Source: Actinomycetales bacterium (GTDB lineage: Bacteria > Actinomycetota > Actinomycetes > Mycobacteriales > Mycobacteriaceae). From it: a stretch of 6,042 nt of DNA. Position numbers and translations under genes: made by a program. The stretch spans positions 1 to 6,042 of the forward strand of contig DUTZ01000074.1 in the NCBI GenBank assembly GCA_012841845.1. Direction: 5' to 3'. This document shows positions 1 to 5,968 of the stretch, in pieces (the first letter of the stretch is position 1; every line of letters begins with the position of its first letter). The notes beneath the pieces were generated by a model that worked only from the letters and a program-made list of their open reading frames with translations, was not told the DNA's origin and made no database searches.

Positions 1-1831
1 CGGGGCGCGGCGCCGGCCGGCACTCGATGCGATCGACCGGCGCGTAGGTGGAGGCGAACGAGTCGGTGCTGACCGTGTCGTCGCCGCGCGTGACGGTGCG
101 GGTGACGCGCACGGTGTAGCCGTCCTCGCCGGGCTCGGGGCGGCACCCCTCGCCGTTGAGCACCCGCGTCTCGGGCCGCCGGATGTCGGTCCGCGGCGAG
201 GTCGAGGTCCGCACGTCGTACTCCGGGGTGCCCCACAGCCGCACGGTCACGGAGGTGCCGGTGCCGAAGGCGTCGATCACCAGCCCGGTCCCCTGCGCGT
301 TGCGGAAGCCCACGTCGGAGGTGCCGGTGGCGTCGCGGCCGGCCGGGAAGGCGTCGTGGGCCACGCCCCGGCCGGTGCGGACGAGGTCCTGGGCGCCGGC
401 CTCGTAGGCGGCGTTGAACAGGGCGGTGGCCACGGCGTCGGTGGACACGCCCGAGGTGGCCGTCCCGGCGACGTCGGCCATGGAGAACGACTCGCCGGCG
501 GGGACGAGGTGCCCGGCCAGGGAGGCGAGCATCGACTGCGCCCCGCCGCCCGCGCCCACGGCCACGGTGAACTCGCCGACGGGGGCGCGGATGCCGGCCT
601 TCTCGGCCTCCTCGGTGGTGAGCTCGGGGTCGCGGCCCACGTAGGCGACGGGCATCACCCGCGGCCCCTCCGTGTCCGTCATCTGCCCCGGCAGTCCGCC
701 GAGCAGCGGGCCCCAGTTGACGGTGCGGCCCTGCACGGCGGGGACGACGCTGGCGGTGGTGCCGCTGAACGAGAAGGTGGCGTCGCGCCCCTCCTGCTCG
801 GTCTCGGCCATCATCGGCTCGAGGATGCCCTTGGCGGCGTCGGCGTCGAACCGCGGCTCCAGGACGTCGCCGTTGCGGACGAAGCTCAGGTATTCGCCGA
901 TCCGGTCGCGCGGGAACACGATCGGCACGGCGTCCGGCCCCTCGGGGTCCACCATCTCGATCTCGCGCTCGGGCGGCCGGGCGCGCTCCTGCCCGGGCTG
1001 GGCGGGCGGGGGCGGCGGCGTGGTGGTGACGGTGGTGACCGGCGGCTCGGTGCCGTCGGGCCGCATCCGCGAGGCCAGGAGGGTCACGTCGCGGCCGGCG
1101 GCGGGCTCGGCGATGTCGCGGATCAGGGCCCGGACCTGGTCGGCGTCGGTCTCGGTGGGGGTGTAGACGACGGCGAGGTCCACGCCGTCGTCGTCGAGCC
1201 AGTGCGCCAGGATCTCGTCCCGCGACCGCTCGATCTGCAGCCGCTGTCCGTCGAGCGGGATGGCCGAGCGGACCTCCTCGCGGTCGAACCAGATGGCGCC
1301 CTCGCGCGGCTCGAAGTCGGCCTGCAGCGCCAGCTTCTCGAGGAACTCGGTGAGCCGCGCGTCGGGGATGATGCTGGCGATGCCCACCTCGCGGGAGAGG
1401 AACAGGCTGAAGAAGCGGGTGAACGGGTTGAGCGGCTGCTCGCCGCCCCGGTCGAGGGTGCCCTGCCAGTCCACGGACAGTCCCACGGAGCGCGGATCGA
1501 GCGAGGTGGAGACGACCCCGGCGCGCAACGCCACCTCGTCGTCGACCTTGGGCCCCAGTTCCCGGATGAGGCGCTGCTCGGCGTCGGCGGTCTTCATCCC
1601 ACCCACGTCGATCCCGGCCACGACCGTACCGCGCGGCACCCGGCCGATGCTGTTGACCAGGTCGAACCCGTAGAGGACGGCCAGGGCCATGAAGACGCCG
1701 ACGGCCGTGTAGATCCACCGCGACCGCACGCGGTACCGGCGGCGGTCGGAGGCGGCCGGGCGCGGGTCGGCACCCTCGAGCACGACGGGCCGGGCGTGCC
1801 CGTCGTCGCCGCCGGTGGTGCGCTCGTCCAC
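1..1831 (-). CDS. VanW-family membrane-anchored envelope protein, 3' end outside window
   Basis: The gene reads leftwards from a GTG at 1831 and stays open for 610 codons to the window edge, so the C-terminus is missing. In order: a basic cytoplasmic tail (residues 1-38), one membrane segment (about 39-60, starting WIYTAVGVF), a peptidoglycan-binding-4-like region (about 65-190), a Pro/Thr-rich linker (about 263-290), a second such region (about 295-400), and a VanW domain (about 402-530). VanW hallmarks are TTEEAEKAGI at 405-414, PAGESFS at 444-450 and AHDAFPAGRDAT at 491-502. The usual GGGxCQ-type motif is replaced by SGVSTDAVAT (460-469). I see only two cysteines, C563 and C604, both after the VanW domain, suggesting an extracytoplasmic disulfide. 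VanW domains occur in glycopeptide-resistance clusters and many actinobacterial envelope proteins, but their biochemical role is unsettled, and nothing here points to vancomycin resistance. An in-frame TGA at 1840-1838 forces the GTG start. Confidence 0.88.
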   Translation of the reverse strand, partial: MDERTTGGDDGHARPVVLEGADPRPAASDRRRYRVRSRWIYTAVGVFMALAVLYGFDLVNSIGRVPRGTVVAGIDVGGMKTADAEQRLIRELGPKVDDEVALRAGVVSTSLDPRSVGLSVDWQGTLDRGGEQPLNPFTRFFSLFLSREVGIASIIPDARLTEFLEKLALQADFEPREGAIWFDREEVRSAIPLDGQRLQIERSRDEILAHWLDDDGVDLAVVYTPTETDADQVRALIRDIAEPAAGRDVTLLASRMRPDGTEPPVTTVTTTPPPPPAQPGQERARPPEREIEMVDPEGPDAVPIVFPRDRIGEYLSFVRNGDVLEPRFDADAAKGILEPMMAETEQEGRDATFSFSGTTASVVPAVQGRTVNWGPLLGGLPGQMTDTEGPRVMPVAYVGRDPELTTEEAEKAGIRAPVGEFTVAVGAGGGAQSMLASLAGHLVPAGESFSMADVAGTATSGVSTDAVATALFNAAYEAGAQDLVRTGRGVAHDAFPAGRDATGTSDVGFRNAQGTGLVIDAFGTGTSVTVRLWGTPEYDVRTSTSPRTDIRRPETRVLNGEGCRPEPGEDGYTVRVTRTVTRGDDTVSTDSFASTYAPVDRIECRPAPRP

Positions 1832-1842
1832 GCGTCCTCATG

Positions 1843-1848
1843 CCTCCT
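1843..1848 (-). promoter_or_regulatory. Ribosome binding site of the VanW-family gene
   Basis: Read on the minus strand, AGGAGG lies 11 nt upstream of the GTG at 1831. An ATG at 1841 sits only 1 nt from this site and is in another frame that does not encode the VanW protein. Together with the in-frame stop just upstream, this makes GTG 1831 the only workable start, with a slightly long spacing. Confidence 0.65.
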
Positions 1849-2027
1849 CACGGGTGGGGATCACGGCGACCGGGTGAGCGCCGCGACCGGGGGATGTCCA
1901 CACCCGTTCTGTCGTGATGAATCCCACTATGGCGGACTCCGGGCCCACCTCGCAGGACGCGCGCCGCGCCGGCGCCCTGTTCCCTGGGGGTTTCGCACGG
2001 GAGGGCCCGGATGTTACGACGACGAGG

Positions 2028-2059
2028 CCGGCCCCCGCCCGGGAGTGGGCGGGGGCCGG
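2028..2059 (-). terminator. Strong GC hairpin, likely terminator of the thiolase transcript
   Basis: The arms CCGGCCCCCGCCC (2028-2040) and GGGCGGGGGCCGG (2047-2059) are perfect 13-bp inverted complements around a 6-nt loop (GGGAGT). The hairpin lies about 90 nt past the thiolase stop and before the co-directional VanW gene, where a terminator would separate the two units. Neither side has a T-tract. That is common for actinobacterial hairpin terminators but lowers certainty. A role as an mRNA 3'-end stabiliser is an alternative. Confidence 0.6.
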
Positions 2060-2074
2060 AGTCGGGCCGAGGGG

Positions 2075-2154
2075 CGCTTCTCAGCGCGGCACGGTGTCGC
2101 TTCTCAGCGCGGGGCGGTGTCGCTTCTCAGCGCGTCGCGGTGTCGGCTCAGCGC
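2075..2154. repeat. 23-bp tandem repeat overlapping the thiolase stop codon
   Basis: Three adjacent 23-bp units begin CGCTTCTCAGCGCG and end GGTGT (2075-2097, 2098-2120, 2121-2143). A fourth, degenerate partial unit, CGGCTCAGCGC (2144-2154), contains the thiolase stop (TGA on the minus strand, 2150-2148). Differences are confined to two or three bases in the middle of each unit. On the minus strand each full unit has CGCT-GAGA-AGCG, a 4-bp stem with a GNRA-type tetraloop; in the copy farthest from the gene (2074-2087) the stem extends to 5 bp. The array therefore sits in the 3' untranslated part of the thiolase mRNA. It looks like local duplication of the gene's own end. Confidence 0.85.
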
Positions 2155-3461
2155 TCGACGATGGCGGTGATGCCCTGGCCGCCGGCGGCGCAGATCGAGA
2201 TGAGCGCGCGGCCCGAGCCCTTCTGCTCGAGCAGCTTGGCGGTGGCCGCGAGGATGCGGCCGCCGGTCGCTGCGAACGGGTGGCCCGCGGCGAGCGAGGA
2301 GCCGTTGACGTTGAGCTTGCTGCGGTCGATCGCGCCGAGCGGGGCGTCCAGGCCGAGACGCTCGGAGCAGTACTCCGCCGACTCCCACGCGGCGAGCGTG
2401 GCCAGCACCTGCGAGGCGAAGGCCTCGTGGATCTCGTAGAAGTCGAAGTCCTGCAGGGTCAGGCCGTTGCGCTCGAGCAGGCGCGGCACCGCGTAGGTGG
2501 GGGCCATGAGCAGGCCGTCCGGGGTGTGGCCGTGGTGGCCGTGGACGAAGTCGACCGAGGCGGTCTCGGAGTCCACGAGGTAGGCGCGGACGGGGAGCTT
2601 GTTCTCCTTGGCCCAGGCCTCGCTGGCGAGCAGCACGGCGGAGGCGCCGTCGGTGAGCGGCGTGGAGTTGCCGGCGGTCATGGTGGCCTCGGTGCCGTGG
2701 GCCTCGGCGTCGCGCTTGCCAAACACCGGCTTGAGCTTGGCCAGCTTCTCGGCCGTGGAGTCGGCGCGCAGGTTGTTGTCGCGCGCCACGCCGAGGAACG
2801 GGGTCACCAGGTCGTCCTGGAAGCCGGCCTCGTAGGAGGCGGCGAGCTTCTGGTGGCTGGCGGCGGCCAGCGCGTCCTGGTCCTCGCGGGTCACGCCCAT
2901 CTCGCGGGCGGTGATCGCGGCGTGCTCGCCCATCGACAGTCCGGTGCGGGGCTCGGAGTTCTGCGGCTGCTCGGGGACCAGGCCCTGCGGGCGGATCTCG
3001 CCGAGGAGCTTGACACGGTCGAGAGTGGTCTTGGCGGCGGAGACCTTGATGAGGGTCTTGCGCAGGTCGTCGTTGACGGCGAGGGGGGCGTCCGAGGTGG
3101 TGTCGACGCCGCCGGCGATACCGGCCTCGATGCGGCCCAGGGCGATGGCGTCGGCCACCTGGACGGCCGAGGCGAGGCCGGTGCCGCAGGCCTGCTGCAG
3201 GTCGAAGGCCGGGGTGTGGGAGTCCAGCACGGAGCCGATCACGGACTCGCGGGTGAGGTTGAAGTCGCGGGAGTGCTTGAGCACGGCGCCGGCGGCCACC
3301 ATGCCGAGCTTGGCGCCCTGCAGGTGGTAGCGGCTCGCGAGGCCGTCGATCGCCGCGGTGAGCATGTCCTGGTTGGAGGCGTCGGCGTACGTGCCGTTGG
3401 ACCGGGCGAAGGGGATGCGGTTGCCGCCGACGATGGCGACCTTGCGGGGGCTGGTGGTCAC
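2148..3461 (-). CDS. fadA2: FadA2-like acetyl-CoA acetyltransferase / 3-ketoacyl-CoA thiolase
   Basis: This 437-residue protein is the full length expected for a bacterial thiolase. It would catalyse thiolytic cleavage of 3-ketoacyl-CoA to acetyl-CoA and a shortened acyl-CoA, or the reverse condensation, in the cytoplasm. All catalytic elements are visible: nucleophile C92 in [10 protein letters not shown], the HEAF motif with H345, [12 protein letters not shown] with H394, and the second catalytic cysteine C424 in [12 protein letters not shown], rather than NEAF, is typical of the FadI / trifunctional-beta side of the family. The N-terminal [17 protein letters not shown] closely resembles mycobacterial FadA2 as I remember it. 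A TTG three codons upstream (3470) is in frame, but GTG 3461 is preferred because GGAG (3474-3471) lies 9 nt before it and abuts the TTG. It is transcribed divergently from the FabG4-like gene across a 175-bp gap. The chain-length range cannot be read from sequence. Confidence 0.93.
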   Translation of the reverse strand: MTTSPRKVAIVGGNRIPFARSNGTYADASNQDMLTAAIDGLASRYHLQGAKLGMVAAGAVLKHSRDFNLTRESVIGSVLDSHTPAFDLQQACGTGLASAVQVADAIALGRIEAGIAGGVDTTSDAPLAVNDDLRKTLIKVSAAKTTLDRVKLLGEIRPQGLVPEQPQNSEPRTGLSMGEHAAITAREMGVTREDQDALAAASHQKLAASYEAGFQDDLVTPFLGVARDNNLRADSTAEKLAKLKPVFGKRDAEAHGTEATMTAGNSTPLTDGASAVLLASEAWAKENKLPVRAYLVDSETASVDFVHGHHGHTPDGLLMAPTYAVPRLLERNGLTLQDFDFYEIHEAFASQVLATLAAWESAEYCSERLGLDAPLGAIDRSKLNVNGSSLAAGHPFAATGGRILAATAKLLEQKGSGRALISICAAGGQGITAIVER

Positions 3462-3517
3462 GTGTGTCAACTCCGTTGATCGAGGATTGCGGTGGCCTAC
3501 GGGGCGGCCCTCCGCGT

Positions 3518-3547
3518 ATTGTTACTCAGCAGTAAGTTACTTGTCGA
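3518..3547 (-). promoter_or_regulatory. Candidate thiolase promoter
   Basis: On the minus strand, TCGACA (3547-3542) resembles a -35 element with five of six consensus bases. After a 17-nt spacer comes TAACAAT (3524-3518), a mediocre -10. Transcription would start near 3510, giving a leader of about 50 nt to GTG 3461. The half-site palindromes at 3522-3541 fill the spacer, so a protein bound there would block polymerase. The -10 match is weak, so this is a candidate only. Confidence 0.4.
3522..3541. promoter_or_regulatory. Palindromic operator-like cluster, three TTACT/AGTAA half-sites
   Basis: The sequence TTACT-CAGC-AGTAA-G-TTACT holds two overlapping perfect inverted repeats: TTACT-N4-AGTAA (3522-3535) and AGTAA-N1-TTACT (3531-3541). 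It is a distinctly AT-rich patch in a GC-rich window and lies in the divergent promoter region between the thiolase and FabG4-like genes. A 14-bp palindrome with 5-bp arms fits the operators of TetR-family regulators, which often control actinobacterial acyl-CoA genes. The regulator itself is not in the window. Its identity and ligand are inference. Confidence 0.6.
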
Positions 3548-3620
3548 CCCCGCACGGGCACGGCAGGATGGCCGGAAACGCCGCCGCCGTCACCGAACGT
3601 CGACGTACCAGCACCGCACC

Positions 3621-3625
3621 AGGAG
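3621..3625 (+). promoter_or_regulatory. Ribosome binding site of the FabG4-like gene
   Basis: AGGAG lies 11 nt before the ATG at 3637. The reading frame is open further upstream (to 3358), but the translation before 3637 runs across the promoter region and antisense to the thiolase. The site and the family-typical N-terminus [13 protein letters not shown] fix the start here. Confidence 0.7.
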
Positions 3626-3636
3626 TTGATCGGAAC

Positions 3637-4986
3637 ATGGCCCAGGGCAACCTCGACCTCTACTCGCAGTTCGTGACCTCGGCACCGGGGTCCTTCATCG
3701 CCGGCAAGGTCGGCCTCCCCCAACCGGAGCAGCTCCGCCGCCACGAGGTCGGGCAGCCGGCGCTCGACGGGCCGGTGCTCGTCGGCGGCGAGGGCCGACT
3801 GGCCGAGCCCGTGCGTGCGATGCTCGAGGACGGCTACGAGCTCGCCGGCACGGACGCCGAGGGCAAGTTCGCCGGCCTCGTCTTTGACGCCACCGGCGTC
3901 CGCCGCGCCGAGGACCTGCGCGCGCTCTTCGACTTCTTCAACCCCGTCATCCGTCGCGTCGCCGCGAGCGGCCGCGTCGTGGTGCTGGGCACCACCCCGG
4001 AGGAGACCGGCTCGGTCGAGGAGCGCATCGCGCAGCGCGCCCTCGAGGGCTTCACCCGCTCGCTCGGCAAGGAGATGAAGCGCGGCGCCACCGTCCAGCT
4101 CGTCTACGTCTCGGCCGACGCCGACGCGGGCGCCTCGGGTCTCGAGTCCACCCTGCGCTTCATCCTCTCGGGCAAGTCGGCGTACGTCGACGGCCAGGTG
4201 TTCCGCGTCGGAGCGGGTGGCGCGACCGCCCCCGCCTCGTGGGACACGCCGCTCGACGGCAAGGTCGCCGTCGTCACCGGTGCCGCCCGCGGCATCGGCG
4301 CCGAGATCGCCGCCGTCCTGGCCCGTGACGGCGCCCACGTCATCTGCTGCGACGTCCCGGCCGCCGGCGAGGCCCTCTCCGCCACCGCCAACAAGGTCGG
4401 CGGCACCTCGCTGCCGCTCGACGTGACCGCCGCCGACGCCGCCGAGGTGCTGGCCCAGCACGTCAAGGAGCGCCACGAGGGCGTGGTGGACGTGCTCGTC
4501 CACAACGCCGGCATCACGCGCGACAAGACCCTCGCCGGCATGGACGCCGCCCGCTGGGACTCCGTCATGGCCGTGAACCTCGTGGCCCCCGAGCGGATCA
4601 CCGCCGAGCTCGCCGAGAAGGGCGTGCTCGCCGAGGGCGGCCGCGTCGTGGGCGTCTCCTCGATGGCCGGCATCGCGGGCAACCGCGGCCAGACCAACTA
4701 CGCCGCCTCCAAGGCCGGCGTCATCGGCTTCGTGGACGGCGCCTCCGCCGAGCTCGCCTCGCACAAGGTCACCGTCAACGCCGTCGCCCCGGGCTTCATC
4801 GAGACCCAGATGACCGCCGCGATCCCCTTCGCCACCCGCGAGGCCGGCCGCCGCATGAACTCCATGCAGCAGGGCGGCCAGCCGGTCGACGTGGCCGAGG
4901 CGATCGCCTACTTCGCGAGCCCGGCCTCCTCCGCCGTCACCGGCAACACCATCCGCGTGTGCGGCCAGTCGCTGCTGGGTGCGTGA
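3637..4986 (+). CDS. fabG4: FabG4-like two-domain 3-oxoacyl-ACP/CoA reductase
   Basis: This 449-residue cytoplasmic enzyme would reduce 3-oxoacyl thioesters to 3-hydroxyacyl thioesters (or the reverse), probably with NAD(H), as reported for the mycobacterial homologue. Residues 1-200 form the degenerate N-terminal Rossmann/flavodoxin-like domain that marks the high-molecular-weight FabG class (about 450 residues, versus about 250 for ordinary FabG). It lacks the dinucleotide glycine motif and any catalytic set. Residues 206-449 are a canonical short-chain dehydrogenase: TGAARGIG at 214-221, NAG at 290-292, N314, and catalytic S342, Y355 and K359 within [21 protein letters not shown]. The C-terminus VCGQSLLGA fits the family. 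The stop is 4 nt before the next ATG, so the two genes are surely one operon with likely translational coupling. Codons end mostly in C (GCC, GTC, CTC), more strictly than in the following gene, which hints at high expression. Confidence 0.95.
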   Translation: MAQGNLDLYSQFVTSAPGSFIAGKVGLPQPEQLRRHEVGQPALDGPVLVGGEGRLAEPVRAMLEDGYELAGTDAEGKFAGLVFDATGVRRAEDLRALFDFFNPVIRRVAASGRVVVLGTTPEETGSVEERIAQRALEGFTRSLGKEMKRGATVQLVYVSADADAGASGLESTLRFILSGKSAYVDGQVFRVGAGGATAPASWDTPLDGKVAVVTGAARGIGAEIAAVLARDGAHVICCDVPAAGEALSATANKVGGTSLPLDVTAADAAEVLAQHVKERHEGVVDVLVHNAGITRDKTLAGMDAARWDSVMAVNLVAPERITAELAEKGVLAEGGRVVGVSSMAGIAGNRGQTNYAASKAGVIGFVDGASAELASHKVTVNAVAPGFIETQMTAAIPFATREAGRRMNSMQQGGQPVDVAEAIAYFASPASSAVTGNTIRVCGQSLLGA

Positions 4987-4990
4987 TCGC

Positions 4991-5860
4991 ATGAGCACCC
5001 CGAACAGCCCCGGCTCGGACGTCGAGTACACGACGCTGCCCGCCATCCCCAACCTGCTCGCGCAGTACGGCAAGGCCGCCGTGGGCGCCGTCCCCGTGGT
5101 GGGCGGCTCCCGCAGCGCCGACTCGATGCCCGCCAAGGGCGTCGAGGTACAGGGCGTGACGGTGGACGTGGCCAACCTCGCCGCCTACACCCGCGTGTGC
5201 GGGCTGCGGCTCGGCGACGCCCTGCCGCTGACCTACCCGTTCACGCTGGCGTTCCCGCTGAGCATGCAGCTCATGCTGGACCCGGACTACCCGGTGCCGG
5301 CCATGGGCTCGGTGCACCTGACCAACGAGATCGAGTCGCACCGGCCGCTGCGCGTGGGCGACGAGCTCACCATCCGCGCGCGGGCCGAGAACCTGCGGGA
5401 GCACCCCGCGGGCCTGCTGCTCGACATCGTCACGGAGATCCGGACGGGCGACGACCCCGACCCGGCGTGGGTCCAGCGCTCCGGCCTGCTGTCCAAGCGG
5501 CGCACCTCGCTGACCCCGCCCAAGGACGCCCCCCGGCCGCCGAAGCCCGAGCCGCCGACGGCCGCCGAGATCGGCGACCCCACGATCGTGAAGTCGGTGA
5601 CCGAGGCGCAGATCGCCGAGTACGCGGCCGTCTCCGGCGACCGCAACCCGATCCACGTGTCCAAGGTCGGCGCCAAGGCGTTCGGCTTCCCCAACGTGAT
5701 CGCCCACGGCATGTGGACCGCGGCCACGCTGCTCGGCGTGGTCGAGGGCTCCATCCCCGAGCGGGCCCGCTACTCGGTGGAGTTCGGCAAGCCCGTCGTG
5801 CTCCCGGCCAAACTCGGCGTCTACGCACGCCGCGACGAGGCCACCGGCTCGGGCGGCTAG
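4991..5860 (+). CDS. htdX: HtdX-like MaoC-family (R)-hydratase/dehydratase, C-terminus cut by in-frame TAG
   Basis: The 289 residues form a double-hotdog MaoC protein that would interconvert 3-hydroxyacyl and trans-2-enoyl thioesters in the cytoplasm, the step next to the FabG4 reaction. The first hotdog (about 50-175) is substrate-binding and non-catalytic. After a proline/lysine-rich linker (176-190), the second (about 196 onward) carries the hydratase-2 motif YAAVSGDRNPIHVSKVGAKAFGFPNVIAHGM (211-241, split here only by context), with D217 and H222 as the expected catalytic pair. The frame ends at TAG 5858-5860 right after ATGSGG, before the last strands of the second hotdog, and then continues downstream in frame. 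ATG 4991 was chosen over in-frame GTG 4979, which overlaps the fabG4 stop. No clear Shine-Dalgarno site precedes either, so coupling to fabG4 translation is likely. The protein may be inactive or unstable unless the stop is read through or is a base-call error. Confidence 0.88.
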   Translation: MSTPNSPGSDVEYTTLPAIPNLLAQYGKAAVGAVPVVGGSRSADSMPAKGVEVQGVTVDVANLAAYTRVCGLRLGDALPLTYPFTLAFPLSMQLMLDPDYPVPAMGSVHLTNEIESHRPLRVGDELTIRARAENLREHPAGLLLDIVTEIRTGDDPDPAWVQRSGLLSKRRTSLTPPKDAPRPPKPEPPTAAEIGDPTIVKSVTEAQIAEYAAVSGDRNPIHVSKVGAKAFGFPNVIAHGMWTAATLLGVVEGSIPERARYSVEFGKPVVLPAKLGVYARRDEATGSGG

Positions 5861-5882
5861 GGCTCGGGCGTCTCGGGCGGCT
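5848..5882 (+). repeat. Gly/Ser-codon repeat flanking the htdX stop
   Basis: CTCGGGCGGCT occurs twice, at 5848-5858 and 5872-5882, and GGCTCGGGCG occurs at 5846-5855 and 5861-5870. Read in the htdX frame, the tract is nearly all Gly and Ser codons (GGC, TCG, TCC) apart from the TAG at 5858-5860. It looks like a slippage-expanded loop inserted between two beta-strands of the hotdog domain. Confidence 0.75.
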
Positions 5883-5968
5883 CCGGCGCCCCGGCGTGGT
5901 CGCTCACCGTGCGCAACCCGCGCAAGCTGGGCACCATCCACGCCACCGCGTCGATCGAGGCGCTCTAG
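5861..5968 (+). pseudogene. htdX: In-frame C-terminal continuation of htdX beyond the TAG
   Basis: In the same frame as the MaoC gene, 35 codons follow the TAG and end at a second TAG (5966-5968). They encode a Gly/Ser-rich stretch, then WSLTVRNPRKLGTIHATASIEAL. As I remember it, mycobacterial HtdX ends with a Trp-x-Leu-Thr-x-Arg-Asn stretch followed by a short strand and a final Leu, so this segment supplies the missing last strands. With the TAG read as an amino acid, the protein would be 325 residues. There is no ribosome binding site or start codon to make it a separate gene. I treat it as the severed or read-through C-terminus of the preceding gene. Confidence 0.8.

Larger units (their letters stand above)
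1832..2147. other. Gene-free stretch between VanW gene and thiolase
   Basis: These 316 bases hold no convincing gene on either strand. Open frames that cross it on the plus strand have low-complexity, arginine/glycine-rich translations and are antisense shadows. From right to left, in the direction of transcription of both neighbours, it contains the 23-bp tandem repeat, the 13-bp GC hairpin, and about 195 bases that must hold the promoter and leader of the VanW gene. I could not identify a convincing -35/-10 pair for that promoter. Confidence 0.7.

Noticed and set aside
1936..1970. GGAAC...CGTC on the minus strand, resembling an ECF sigma-factor promoter upstream of the VanW gene
   Set aside because: The spacing of about 19 nt is longer than usual and the elements are short, GC-compatible strings that occur by chance in such DNA.
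2075..2154. CRISPR-like array
   Set aside because: The units are directly adjacent with no spacers and are only 23 bp long, so this is a simple tandem repeat.
356..2170. 604-codon open frame on the plus strand, antisense to the VanW gene
   Set aside because: Its translation is Gly/Ala/Arg/His-rich low-complexity sequence with no family resemblance. It arises from the G/C third-position bias of the real minus-strand gene.
3465..3470. TTGACA on the minus strand at the thiolase start, resembling a -35 box or a TTG start
   Set aside because: As a -35 it would place the promoter inside the coding region. As a start codon it touches the Shine-Dalgarno GGAG with no spacing. GTG 3461 is better placed.
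1914..3479. 521-codon plus-strand open frame antisense to the thiolase
   Set aside because: It is Gly/Val/Glu-rich with no recognisable motif, and it crosses the tandem repeat and the thiolase stop. It is a shadow of the thiolase.
3526..5175. 549-codon minus-strand open frame antisense to fabG4
   Set aside because: Its composition (Gly, Ala, His, Asp, Glu-rich) is that of a reverse-strand shadow of a highly biased gene. There is no ribosome binding site and no domain.
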